A stretch of 34,328 bases of DNA from Myxococcales bacterium (GTDB lineage: Bacteria > Myxococcota_A > Polyangia > Polyangiales > Polyangiaceae). Below the pieces are notes generated by a model that did not search any database, was not told where the DNA came from, and saw only the letters and a list, made by a program, of their open reading frames with translations. The position numbers were made by a program, and so were the translations under genes. Below are positions 7,689 to 14,993 of the stretch, piece after piece. Where the stretch lies: NCBI GenBank assembly GCA_025359105.1, contig JANYHK010000029.1:1-34328 (forward strand), given 5' to 3'. Within the stretch, counting starts at the first letter, position 1; each line of letters opens with the position of its first letter.

Positions 7689-8771
7689 GTGACCAGGGGT
7701 CTCAGGGTGGCAGAAACCTGCCTGGCAACCCTCGCGACCGCCCTGCTTACGACGGTCTCGGGGTGCCCGCCGGCGAGCACGCCCACCTCCCCGCCGGTGT
7801 CCCCCGCTGGGCTCGACGCGAGCACCCAGGCGGCGAACGCCCACGCCGACGCTGGCACCACGCGCTCCGCCGCCGCGACCGACGCCGACGCCGACGCCGA
7901 CATGAAGCGCTCGGACGCCGCGACCAACGCCGACGCCGGCGCCGCCAGCGCCCGGCGCTCCGACGCCGCGACCTCATCAGGACCGGCCCCGGAGGGCATG
8001 CTCCTCGTTCCGGCCGGCGCATTCACGATGGGCGCCGACCACGGGGGCGAAGAGGACGAGCGGCCCGCGCATCAGGTCACGCTCGCCGCCTTCTGGCTCG
8101 ACCGTACCGAGGTCACCCACGAGGCCTACGCAGCGTGCGTCGCGGCGAAGGCGTGTGGGTCATCCAACACCCACATCGCGAGCTCGACGCACGCCGGCCC
8201 GGACGCGCTCTTCTCGCGCCCGACGCAGCCGGTCAACGGCGTGACGTGGAACGACGCGAGGGCCTTCTGCGCGTGGAAGGGCAAGCGCCTGCCGCGGGAG
8301 GCGGAGTTCGAGAGGGCGTGCCGCGGCGACGACGCGCGCCGCTTCCCCTGGGGCAACGACGCGCCGACGCGCGAGCGGACCGTCTTCGGCCGCGCGTACG
8401 GCGCGGAGGGCACCGACGACGTCGGCGCCCACCCCACCGGGCGCGGGCCCTATGGCCACGACGATCTCGCCGGCAACGTGTGGGAGTGGCTGGAAGACGA
8501 GTACGATCCGATCGCCTACGAGCGCGAGGGCGCGGCGGCGGGGGTGCCCGGCACCTGCGCGGAGATCATGAAGGCCTTGAACCAGCTCCGCGCCGACGGC
8601 AAGCAGGGATTCACCGGCTCGAACCCGATCCCCACCGAGTGCGAGCGCGGCCTGCGCGGCGGCGCGTACAACTACGACGGCCCCGGGCTCCGGAGCACCA
8701 ACCGCGTGCACCACCCCGGGCGGTTCCGACTCGTGATGACGGGCTTCCGCTGCGCGAAGGACGCCGACTGA
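7689..8771 (+). CDS. Lipoprotein with FGE-sulfatase (SUMF1) domain, probably non-catalytic
   Basis: From GTG 7689 the 360-residue product has a Tat-less signal peptide ending in lipobox V-S-G-C (Cys26). A low-complexity Asp/Ala/Ser-rich spacer follows (about 40-95), then an FGE-sulfatase domain opening with EGMLLVPAGAFTMGAD and closing with GFRCA. Typical landmarks are FWLDRTEVTHEAYAACV, PVNGVTWNDARAFCAWKGKRLP, EAEFERAC, FPWGN, DLAGNVWEW and RGGAYN. The two active-site cysteines of true formylglycine-generating enzymes are not found in the expected stretch between RGGAYN and GFRCA, so a binding or structural role is more likely than sulfatase activation. Starts at 7686 or 7707 are also possible; 7689 leaves basic residues before the hydrophobic core. 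Confidence 0.8.
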   Translation: MTRGLRVAETCLATLATALLTTVSGCPPASTPTSPPVSPAGLDASTQAANAHADAGTTRSAAATDADADADMKRSDAATNADAGAASARRSDAATSSGPAPEGMLLVPAGAFTMGADHGGEEDERPAHQVTLAAFWLDRTEVTHEAYAACVAAKACGSSNTHIASSTHAGPDALFSRPTQPVNGVTWNDARAFCAWKGKRLPREAEFERACRGDDARRFPWGNDAPTRERTVFGRAYGAEGTDDVGAHPTGRGPYGHDDLAGNVWEWLEDEYDPIAYEREGAAAGVPGTCAEIMKALNQLRADGKQGFTGSNPIPTECERGLRGGAYNYDGPGLRSTNRVHHPGRFRLVMTGFRCAKDAD

Positions 8772-8817
8772 ATTTTTTTGCGGCGAACGGGCGCGGCCTT
8801 CGGCACAATGCCGGGCT

Positions 8818-10053
8818 ATGCGTCTCCTGCCCGCCGCGTCGTGCCTCTCGCTCTCCGTCCTCGTCCTCGCTGCGTGTGGCGGCGGCTCGCTCCCTGCCGC
8901 CGGTCCGTCGCGCGAGACGGGGCAGAGCGCGCTGATGGGCCAGACGTTCGCCGGCAAGAACGCGTGCAACCCGAAGAACGCCGACAAGCCGTTCATCATC
9001 GAGTGGGACGCCACGGACATGTCGATGTTCGAGGGGCGGGCGGCGACCGATGTCGTCTTCGTGCGCTACGAGGGCTGCGATCTCAAGGTGCTCGACGCGT
9101 GCGCCAACGACTCGGTGCGCGGGTCGATGGGCGCGTACCGCCCCGTCGAGTGGACGAGCGGCTCCGTCGAGAAGGTGAACATCTCCGACGAGGGCGACCT
9201 CTACGCGAAGCTCCCGCTCGGCGTCGCGACGCTCGGCGGTCGCGTGCACGCCGGCGAGAAGTTCGACATGGAGTATTTCGTCAGCGGCGTCCGCACCTCG
9301 ACGCGCAGCGCCGTCTACAAGGGCGATCTGGCGAAGAATCAGGCGTGCAAGAGCGCGACGCACTTCGTCTACGGCTACTCGCTTGGAGCGTTCGCGCTCG
9401 GCTCCGCGAAGAACGTCTCGGCCAGCGCCGAGGCCGGCATCAAGGGCGCCGGCGTCGGCGGTCAGCGCACGACGAGCTCGAACGCCGACAAAAAGGGCGG
9501 CCTCATCGAGAGCTGCCGCGCCGAGACGGCCAAGGAGATCAAGTCGTGCCAGGTGCCGATCCGGCTTATTTTGCGCGAGATCGGCGATGGAGAGAACCCC
9601 GACACGACTGCCGCGGCTGCTGGCGCGCCTGCTGCGCCTGCAGCCGGCGCTGCCGCACCTGGAGGCGCGCCGCCGAGCCGCTCCGATCGCCCCGAGATAA
9701 CGATGGAGGAGACGAAGCTCCGCGAGTCCGCCGCGCAGAAGCGCATGGCCAAGGACGGCAAGGGCTGCGTCGCCGACCTGGACGCCGCCGACAAGAAGTT
9801 CCCGAACTCCGCGCGCAGCTCGCTGCGCCCGGACGGGATGATGAACATCCGCGCCCAGTGCCTGATGCTCGCGGGCGATTGCGAATCCGGCAAGAAGCAG
9901 CTTCGCATGGCCTACGAGCGCCTGGCGATGAAGACCGAGGCGATCGACGCCGTCGTCGCCTCCGACGCGACGGACCTGTGCCCGGCGACGACCAGCCCGG
10001 CCACCACGCCGCCGCCTCCGCCGGCCAGGACGCCTACGAAGAAGAAGAAGTGA
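8818..10053 (+). CDS. Lipoprotein of unknown function, 411 residues
   Basis: The signal peptide MRLLPAASCLSLSVLVLAAC has a good lipobox (V-L-A-A-C, lipidated Cys20). The mature region has two parts. An N-terminal domain (about 40-250) contains paired cysteines and hydrophobic beta-like segments. An Ala/Pro/Gly linker (about 265-290) leads to a helical C-terminal region (about 295-385) with cysteines in GKGCVADLDAADKKFP and QCLMLAGDCESGKKQL, which resembles a TPR-like helical repeat. It ends in a Pro/Thr/Lys-rich tail. I recognise no named family. It starts 46 bp after the FGE-domain lipoprotein and may be co-transcribed with it, which would suggest a shared envelope location. Confidence 0.8.
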   Translation: MRLLPAASCLSLSVLVLAACGGGSLPAAGPSRETGQSALMGQTFAGKNACNPKNADKPFIIEWDATDMSMFEGRAATDVVFVRYEGCDLKVLDACANDSVRGSMGAYRPVEWTSGSVEKVNISDEGDLYAKLPLGVATLGGRVHAGEKFDMEYFVSGVRTSTRSAVYKGDLAKNQACKSATHFVYGYSLGAFALGSAKNVSASAEAGIKGAGVGGQRTTSSNADKKGGLIESCRAETAKEIKSCQVPIRLILREIGDGENPDTTAAAAGAPAAPAAGAAAPGGAPPSRSDRPEITMEETKLRESAAQKRMAKDGKGCVADLDAADKKFPNSARSSLRPDGMMNIRAQCLMLAGDCESGKKQLRMAYERLAMKTEAIDAVVASDATDLCPATTSPATTPPPPPARTPTKKKK

Positions 10054-10065
10054 CGACCCCCGCTC

Positions 10066-10533
10066 TCAGTTGCGGACGCGCCAGTTGCCGACGATGGCCT
10101 TGCTCAGATCATCGCACGTCGGATCGGTGACGATGAGCTCGGGGCGGCCGCTCCGGCACACGAGGATCGTGTTCTGGCGGAAGACCCGCCCGAAGGCGAT
10201 GGCTTCGTCGCGATCCATCCCGTGCACGAGCCACGACGGCTCGCGCCACGTGCCCTCCGGATCCTCCTCGTAGCCGACGCACGACTCGACGCGGTAGCAG
10301 CCGAGGATGAGCAGATCGCGGAGAACGACGTGCCGCGACTCGTTCACCTTGCGCGGCAGGAGCATCGAGCGCGGGTTGTAGCCGGTGAGCACGGTGAACG
10401 GCCGCGTGAGCAGCTCGGGGAGCGTCGACGGATCGGTGACGATGTCGCCGTCGAGCGAGGCGCGGATCGGACCGTTCGCGGTCGGGAGCTCGTAGACCGT
10501 CGCCAGGTACGAGCGGAGGAGCGACGTTTCCAT
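10066..10533 (-). CDS. DUF3293 domain-containing protein
   Basis: The 155-residue product from ATG 10533 has the layout of DUF3293 proteins: an N-terminal YLATVYEL-like strand, PFTVLTGYNPRSMLLPRKVNESR, the Cys-containing LLILGCYRVESCVGYEEDPEG, EPSWLVHGMDRDEAIAFGRVFRQNTILV, and a C-terminal RSGRPELIVTDP. The function of this family is unknown. The frame is open upstream to 10623, but METSLL is the better start because the preceding residues show no conservation-like pattern. It converges on the unknown lipoprotein gene with a 12-bp gap. Cytosolic; no signal peptide. Confidence 0.75.
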   Translation of the reverse strand: METSLLRSYLATVYELPTANGPIRASLDGDIVTDPSTLPELLTRPFTVLTGYNPRSMLLPRKVNESRHVVLRDLLILGCYRVESCVGYEEDPEGTWREPSWLVHGMDRDEAIAFGRVFRQNTILVCRSGRPELIVTDPTCDDLSKAIVGNWRVRN

Positions 10534-10637
10534 GGGGCGCGGGGCATAGCGCAGAAAGGCCCCGCGGTCACGGGTCGCTGCTAGAATCGGCCCGCAACGT
10601 GGGGGCGTCGGGTCCTCGGGCAAGAAACGACGAGGCC

Positions 10638-10824
10638 ATGACAGACTCCCCCTTCGCGCAAGCCCGGCCTCGCGGATCAGGCGGCGCGCCGCATCTTCGA
10701 CGGGTATCCGGACCTGTACGCGGTCCAGGATCTACGATGCCAGCTGGCCATCCTCCGCCGCGTCGATCCGCCAACTCTGACCAAGGAGTGTGCGGCGCTC
10801 AAGCGACTGAGCGACGCAAAGTAA
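10638..10824 (+). pseudogene. Frameshifted small ORF (about 61 aa if repaired)
   Basis: ATG at 10638 opens MTDSP and then reads into an unconvincing frame. If one C is removed from the five-C run at 10648-10652, a continuous 61-codon frame ends at TAA 10822-10824. That repaired frame includes KPGLADQAARRIFDGYPDL and continues through AVQDLRCQLAILRRVDP to CAALKRLSDAK. The repaired product looks like a genuine compact helical protein. The length of 187 bases is one more than a multiple of three, as expected for a single insertion. A purine-rich ACGAGG precedes ATG. Either the gene is broken, or the base call in the homopolymer is wrong, or a programmed shift occurs. No family is recognised. Confidence 0.5.
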
Positions 10825-10842
10825 CTCCTACGGCGACCGGCT

Positions 10843-11535
10843 CTAGCCGTCGAAGCGGTAACCGACGCCGCGGACCGTCTGGAAGAAGCGCGGCTCCTGG
10901 GGATCTGCCTCCAGCTTCGCGCGCAGCTGCTGCATGAAATTGTCGATCGTGCGCGGCGTGCCGTGGTGGTTTTCGCCCCAGACCTTCTTGAAGATTTCTT
11001 CGCGCGTGAGCGCCCGCCCGCGCAGATCCACCATGCACATGAGGACGTCGAACTCGGTCGCGGTCATGTCGACGAGCTGGCCGCTCTTCCGGACGCTGCG
11101 GCCCTCGATGTCGATGATCACGTCGCCGAAGACGACGCGCTTCGGCGCGTGCGCGAGGGGGCCGCGACGAAGGGCGGCGCGCACACGCGCGAGGAGCTCG
11201 GCCAGGCTGAAGGGTTTGGCGACGTAGTCCTCGGCGCCAAGCTCGAGGCCGGTGACCTTGTCCATCTCCGCGTTGCGCGCCGAGAGGATGATGATCGGCA
11301 TCTGCCGCCCCTCGCGCCGTATGACCTGCAGCACTTCGAGGCCGTTCATGCGCGGGAGCATGACGTCGAGGATGACGAGATCCGGCGACGCCTCGCGCAC
11401 CAGCTCGAGCCCGCGCTCGCCGTCCTCGGCGACGTCCACGATGTACCCCTCGCCCTCGAGGTTGATGCGCAGCCCGAGCGCGATCGACACATCGTCCTCG
11501 ACGACGAGCACGCGGCGCTTGGAGTGCTCGGTCAT
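10843..11535 (-). CDS. OmpR/PhoB-family response regulator
   Basis: The 230-residue product has a receiver domain followed by a winged-helix DNA-binding domain. The acidic pocket is EDD at 13-15, the phospho-acceptor is D57 in LVILDVMLPRMNG, and the conserved Lys is K107 in YVAKPF. The output domain (about 130-228) shows MTATEFDVLMCMVDLRGRALTREEIFKKVWG, then TIDNFMQQLRAKLE and FFQTVRGVGYRF, the standard trans_reg_C pattern. ATG 11535 overlaps the histidine kinase stop at 11532 (ATGA), so the pair is translationally coupled. It is a DNA-binding transcription factor; its regulon is unknown. Confidence 0.93.
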   Translation of the reverse strand: MTEHSKRRVLVVEDDVSIALGLRINLEGEGYIVDVAEDGERGLELVREASPDLVILDVMLPRMNGLEVLQVIRREGRQMPIIILSARNAEMDKVTGLELGAEDYVAKPFSLAELLARVRAALRRGPLAHAPKRVVFGDVIIDIEGRSVRKSGQLVDMTATEFDVLMCMVDLRGRALTREEIFKKVWGENHHGTPRTIDNFMQQLRAKLEADPQEPRFFQTVRGVGYRFDG

Positions 11536-12503
11536 TCGGCTACCGGCTTTACCTGGATTTTGTGGGTCAGGGTAGCCTTCTCGCGGGGCGGCAGCGTGAT
11601 CCGGAAGGTGGAGCCCTTGCCCTTGGCGCTCTCGACGGTGATGCGCGCGTCGTGCGCGCGGACGGTGTGCTTCACGATGGCGAGGCCGAGGCCGCTCCCC
11701 TCGCGCTTTCGCGAGAGGCGATCGTCGATGCGGTAGAACTTGTCGAAGATGCGCCGCTGCTCGGGGTGGGGGATGCCGGCGCCGTTGTCGCTCACCTCGA
11801 AGGAGACCTCGCCCTTCGGCGAGGTGGTGACCCGCAGCGCGATGGTGGGCGGCGTGCCGCCGTATTTGTGGGCGTTCGACAGGAGGTTCACCAGCGCGTC
11901 GACGAGCGCGGGCCTGTCGGCGATGACCTTCGGGGTGTCGGGGGGGACGTGGCTCTCGAAGCGCACCTGCTCGAAGCGGACCGCGGGGAAGGCGGCGATC
12001 GCGTCGTCCACGATCTGCGGAACGCTCTCCTCCTGCAGATCGTAGAGCCTGCGCCCGGCCTCCATGCGGCCCCAGTCGAGGAGCCGCTCGATGCGACGCG
12101 AGAGGCGCTCGACCTCGGTGGTCATGACGGCGAGGCACTTGGCCTTCGTCGCTTCGTCCTGCGTCTTCTCGAGCGTCTCGGCGAAGAGGCGAATGGCCGT
12201 GAGCGGCGTGCGCAGCTCGTGGCTCACCTTGGAGACGAAGTCGGCTTGCAGCTCGGAGAGGTTCGCCTCGCGCCGCACGAACACGAGCACGAGGATGACG
12301 CCGGTGACCATCACCGAGACGAAGCTCACCGTCAGGATGCCTAGGACGATGTTCACCCGGGCCTCCCCGATGAACATGAGGACGATGCCGAGGCTGAGCA
12401 GCAGGACCGTCGGGATGATGATGAGGTAGACGAGGAGCTGGACGATCCTCCGGTACCCCAGGCGTTGACGGTTCTTCTGCGCCACGAGACATTCATGCCA
12501 CAT
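11532..12503 (-). CDS. Membrane sensor histidine kinase
   Basis: The 323-residue product has two adjacent membrane segments (about 20-46 and 52-76) with almost no periplasmic loop, so it probably senses within or through the membrane. HisKA (phospho-acceptor H95 in VSHELRTPLTAIRLF) and a HATPase_c domain follow. The N box is NLLSNAHKYG, G1 is DNGAGIP, the F box region is FDKFYR and G2 is GSGLGLAIV. ATG 12503 is chosen; GTG 12485 is an alternative six codons in. The 3' end overlaps the cognate regulator gene. The kinase is divergent from the OsmC-family gene with a 45-bp gap, so the two may share a regulatory region. Confidence 0.92.
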   Translation of the reverse strand: MWHECLVAQKNRQRLGYRRIVQLLVYLIIIPTVLLLSLGIVLMFIGEARVNIVLGILTVSFVSVMVTGVILVLVFVRREANLSELQADFVSKVSHELRTPLTAIRLFAETLEKTQDEATKAKCLAVMTTEVERLSRRIERLLDWGRMEAGRRLYDLQEESVPQIVDDAIAAFPAVRFEQVRFESHVPPDTPKVIADRPALVDALVNLLSNAHKYGGTPPTIALRVTTSPKGEVSFEVSDNGAGIPHPEQRRIFDKFYRIDDRLSRKREGSGLGLAIVKHTVRAHDARITVESAKGKGSTFRITLPPREKATLTHKIQVKPVAE

Positions 12504-12548
12504 TTTCGCGCGCGCCGCGTGCGTGGCGCGTTGCCGAAGGTTCAACCG

Positions 12549-13037
12549 ATGACCTCTCTCCACACCGCCGTCGTCCGATGGTCCCGACAGGAGCAACCGT
12601 TCGCCAATTCGCGCTACAGCCGCGCGCACGAGTGGCGATTCGACGGAGGCGCCGTGGTCCCCGCTTCCGCGTCGCCACACGCCGTTCGGGCGCCGTTCTC
12701 CGATCCGGCTTGCGTGGATCCGGAAGAGGCGCTGATCGCGGCGGCGTCGAGCTGCCACATGCTCTGGTTCCTCTCGTTGGCGGCCGCCGCAGGCTACGTC
12801 GTCGACGCCTACGAAGACGCGGCGGAGGGGACGCTCGGCGACATGGGCGGCGGCAAGACCGGGATCGCGCGGATCGTCCTCCGCCCCTTCGTGCGGTTCT
12901 CCGGTGAAAAGATCCCCGATAGCCCCGCGGTCGACGGGCTCCATCACGCTGCGCACGAGCGGTGCGACATCGCCAACTCGCTGAAGGGGCAGATCGACGT
13001 GTCGGGGACCTGGTCCCATCCGTCGGCGGCGCGGTAG
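12549..13037 (+). CDS. OsmC-family protein (thiol peroxidase-like)
   Basis: The 162-residue product from ATG 12549 has the OsmC pattern. An N-terminal RYSRAHEWRFDGG region is followed by the first redox cysteine C69 in AAASSCHMLWFL, a VVDAYEDAAEG strand and the second cysteine C139 in HERCDIANSLKG. OsmC/Ohr proteins reduce organic hydroperoxides through such a cysteine pair. The HxxC-x-IANS form here belongs to an OsmC subgroup rather than Ohr proper, so the substrate is uncertain. It is divergent from the histidine kinase across 45 bp, and the two-component pair is a plausible but unproven regulator. No signal peptide; cytosolic. Confidence 0.87.
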   Translation: MTSLHTAVVRWSRQEQPFANSRYSRAHEWRFDGGAVVPASASPHAVRAPFSDPACVDPEEALIAAASSCHMLWFLSLAAAAGYVVDAYEDAAEGTLGDMGGGKTGIARIVLRPFVRFSGEKIPDSPAVDGLHHAAHERCDIANSLKGQIDVSGTWSHPSAAR

Positions 13038-13100
13038 AGCGCTGCCTTGTGCCGTCGTCGTCTCCCGCCAGCAGGGGCGCGGGGGAGGTACAGTCGAGAG

Positions 13101-14135
13101 ATGCGACAGACCGGACTGGGCTCTTGGCTCGCGTGCGCCGCCATCACCGTCGGCGTCGGCGGCGCTGCACTCTCGGCGTGCGCGGGGAAGACGACCTCGA
13201 CGCCGACGGACGGCGCGGACGCCTCCACGTCGCCCGAGGCGGGGCCCGGTGCCAACGCTCCGGGCTGCCCCGCCACCGAGCCCGCGCAGGACTCGGCGTG
13301 CACCAAGGACGGGCTGCTCTGCGAATACGGCGCGGACTTCGACCCGCTGTGCAACAGCGTGATCGTCTGCTCCGGAACAAGATGGGCGCGCCCCATCACG
13401 TACGGCGGGGCGCAAAAGTGCCCTAGCCAGCTGCCCACGATCCCCCCGAACCCCGCCGACTGCCCCGCGTCGCGCGCGAGCGTGCCGCCGGGAGCGTGCT
13501 CGTCGGCGAGCACCTGCCAATACGACGGCGCGACCTGCACGTGCGGCGTGCATTGCTCGAACTACCCCATCCGCCAACCGGACTGCGCGCCCGACGCGGG
13601 GGTGAAGGTGGGCTGCTGCGACACGTCGAAGGTGGAGTGGGCCTGCTTCGAAGGTCCGCTTTACTGCGCGACGCCGCGCCCACGCGTCGGCGCGCCGTGC
13701 ACGAAGGAGGGCGAGGCATGCGCGGTCTCCCCGCCGAGCGAATGCGGCCAGACGACGCTCGCGTGCCGGGGCGGCGTCTGGAGCCTGCCCAACGCCACCT
13801 GCGCCGCGTCGAGCAGGGGCGTGAAGAAGGAGATCGCGTACGTCGACGACGCGCAGCGTGAGGCCTTGCGTGCGCAGCTGTTGGCCGTGCGCCTGGCATC
13901 GTACCGCTACAAGGTCGGTGACGACGCGACGCACCTTGGCTTCATCATCGAGGACATGCCGGAGGGGAGCCCCGCGGTGCTCGCCTCGCGCGACCGCGTG
14001 GACGTGTACGGGTACACGAGCATGGTGGTCGCCGCGCTCCAGGAGCAACAAAAGCAGCTCGACGCGCTCAGCCTCGAGGTGAAGCGCCTCGCGGCGGAGA
14101 ACGCTGCGCTTCGCAAGGGCGCGAAGGCGCGCTGA
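13101..14135 (+). CDS. Cys-rich lipoprotein with C-terminal S74-like intramolecular chaperone module
   Basis: The 344-residue product has a signal peptide with lipobox L-S-A-C (Cys27). A Ser/Thr/Pro/Ala spacer and a Cys-rich region follow (about 55-235, with CTCGVHC and GCC motifs). A C-terminal module begins at S237-S238 in SSRGVKKEI. It runs through YRYKVGDDATHLGFIIEDMP and VDVYGYTSMVVAALQEQQKQ into a coiled coil (about 310-340). This resembles the Peptidase_S74 tail of phage tailspikes, which cuts itself before a conserved Ser. The usual S-D-x-x-x-K start has Ser for Asp, with K242 kept, so cleavage may be lost. ATG 13101 follows a GGGAGG at longer than usual distance. Surface-exposed trimer is inferred, not shown. 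Confidence 0.72.
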   Translation: MRQTGLGSWLACAAITVGVGGAALSACAGKTTSTPTDGADASTSPEAGPGANAPGCPATEPAQDSACTKDGLLCEYGADFDPLCNSVIVCSGTRWARPITYGGAQKCPSQLPTIPPNPADCPASRASVPPGACSSASTCQYDGATCTCGVHCSNYPIRQPDCAPDAGVKVGCCDTSKVEWACFEGPLYCATPRPRVGAPCTKEGEACAVSPPSECGQTTLACRGGVWSLPNATCAASSRGVKKEIAYVDDAQREALRAQLLAVRLASYRYKVGDDATHLGFIIEDMPEGSPAVLASRDRVDVYGYTSMVVAALQEQQKQLDALSLEVKRLAAENAALRKGAKAR

Positions 14136-14175
14136 GGGCCGAGAATGTGCGATGCGCCATGGTTCATGATCCCGC

Positions 14176-14229
14176 TCAGCCCAGCGTGCTGGAGTTGCCC
14201 ATCGGGAAGTAGCTCGAAGCTGGACTCAT
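14176..14229 (-). CDS. Possible 17-aa micro-ORF coupled to aroE
   Basis: ATG 14229 overlaps the aroE stop as ATGA and opens an 18-codon frame, MSPASSYFPMGNSSTLG then TGA. Thirteen of the 16 sense codons after the start end in G or C, like real genes nearby. The overlap repeats the coupling seen between xseA and aroE. The peptide has no recognisable family, signal or membrane segment. It could be chance, a leftover of a longer gene, or a true small protein. Confidence 0.3.
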   Translation of the reverse strand: MSPASSYFPMGNSSTLG

Positions 14230-14993
14230 GCCCCCTCGCCCAGCGCGGCGCGCATCGCATCGACCGGGGCCGCGACGCCCAGCCACAGCTCGAACGCGAG
14301 GGCTCCTTGCCGTGACAGCATCCCGAGGCCGTTCGCGGCGCGGAGGCCGCGGCGACGCGCCTCGGCGAGCAGCGGCGTCTCGGGGGGAGCGTAGACGACG
14401 TCGAGCACCGCGGCGCCCGCCGCCAGCGCGTCCCACGACACGGCGTCGCGGGCGAGCTCGCCGGGATCGGCGCCGGTCATCCCGCAGCTGGTCGTCTGAA
14501 CGACGAGGGTGACGCCGGCGTCGACTGTGGGGTCGGGCGTGAGCGGGCGGCCCCGGACGACGACCCGCGCGACCTGGAGGTGCTCACGAAGCGCCGCGAC
14601 CGCAGCGCGGCTCGCGCCGCCGGTGCCGAGGACGAGCGCCGCGCCCGGCAGCGGAGCGAGGCGAGCGAGCTCGGCGGCGAGCGCGGGCACGTCGGTGTTG
14701 TGCGCTGTGATGCGGCCGGCATCGTCGCGCACCAGAGTGTTCGCAGCCCCCACTGCGGCGGCGCTCGGCGCGACGGCGTCGACGAGATCGAGCACGCGGA
14801 TTTTGTGCGGCACCGTCACGTTGAGCCCCGCGAAGTCCCCTGCCCGCAGGCGCGCCACGACCGCCGGCAGCTCGAACGTGCTCGCGCGGATGGCCTCGTA
14901 GGTGTGCGCCATCCCCAGCGCCGCGTACGCCGCCCCGTGCATGCGCGGGCTCTTCGAGTGGGCGACAGGATCGCCCACGACCGCGAACCTCAC
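14226..14993 (-). CDS. aroE: Shikimate 5-dehydrogenase
   Basis: NADPH-dependent reduction of 3-dehydroshikimate in the chorismate pathway, cytosolic. The 255-residue product has SKSP at residues 13-16 (substrate binding), catalytic K64 in NVTVPHK, NTD with D101, the GTGGASRAA Rossmann glycine loop at about 123, DVVYAPPETPLL and the terminal GLGMLSRQGALAFELW. GTG 14993 overlaps the xseA stop (GTGA), so translation is probably coupled to xseA. Its own stop overlaps a 17-codon micro-ORF. Length is slightly short but normal for the family. A role in quinate use is unlikely given the AroE-type motifs. Confidence 0.95.
   Translation of the reverse strand: MRFAVVGDPVAHSKSPRMHGAAYAALGMAHTYEAIRASTFELPAVVARLRAGDFAGLNVTVPHKIRVLDLVDAVAPSAAAVGAANTLVRDDAGRITAHNTDVPALAAELARLAPLPGAALVLGTGGASRAAVAALREHLQVARVVVRGRPLTPDPTVDAGVTLVVQTTSCGMTGADPGELARDAVSWDALAAGAAVLDVVYAPPETPLLAEARRRGLRAANGLGMLSRQGALAFELWLGVAAPVDAMRAALGEGA

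Noticed and set aside
7689-8771. A sulfatase-activating formylglycine-generating enzyme.
   Set aside because: No active-site cysteine pair in the expected C-terminal stretch and no sulfatase gene nearby.
8769-8790. Run of seven T bases after the FGE-domain lipoprotein stop as a terminator.
   Set aside because: No convincing GC hairpin precedes the T run, and the next gene follows closely in the same direction.
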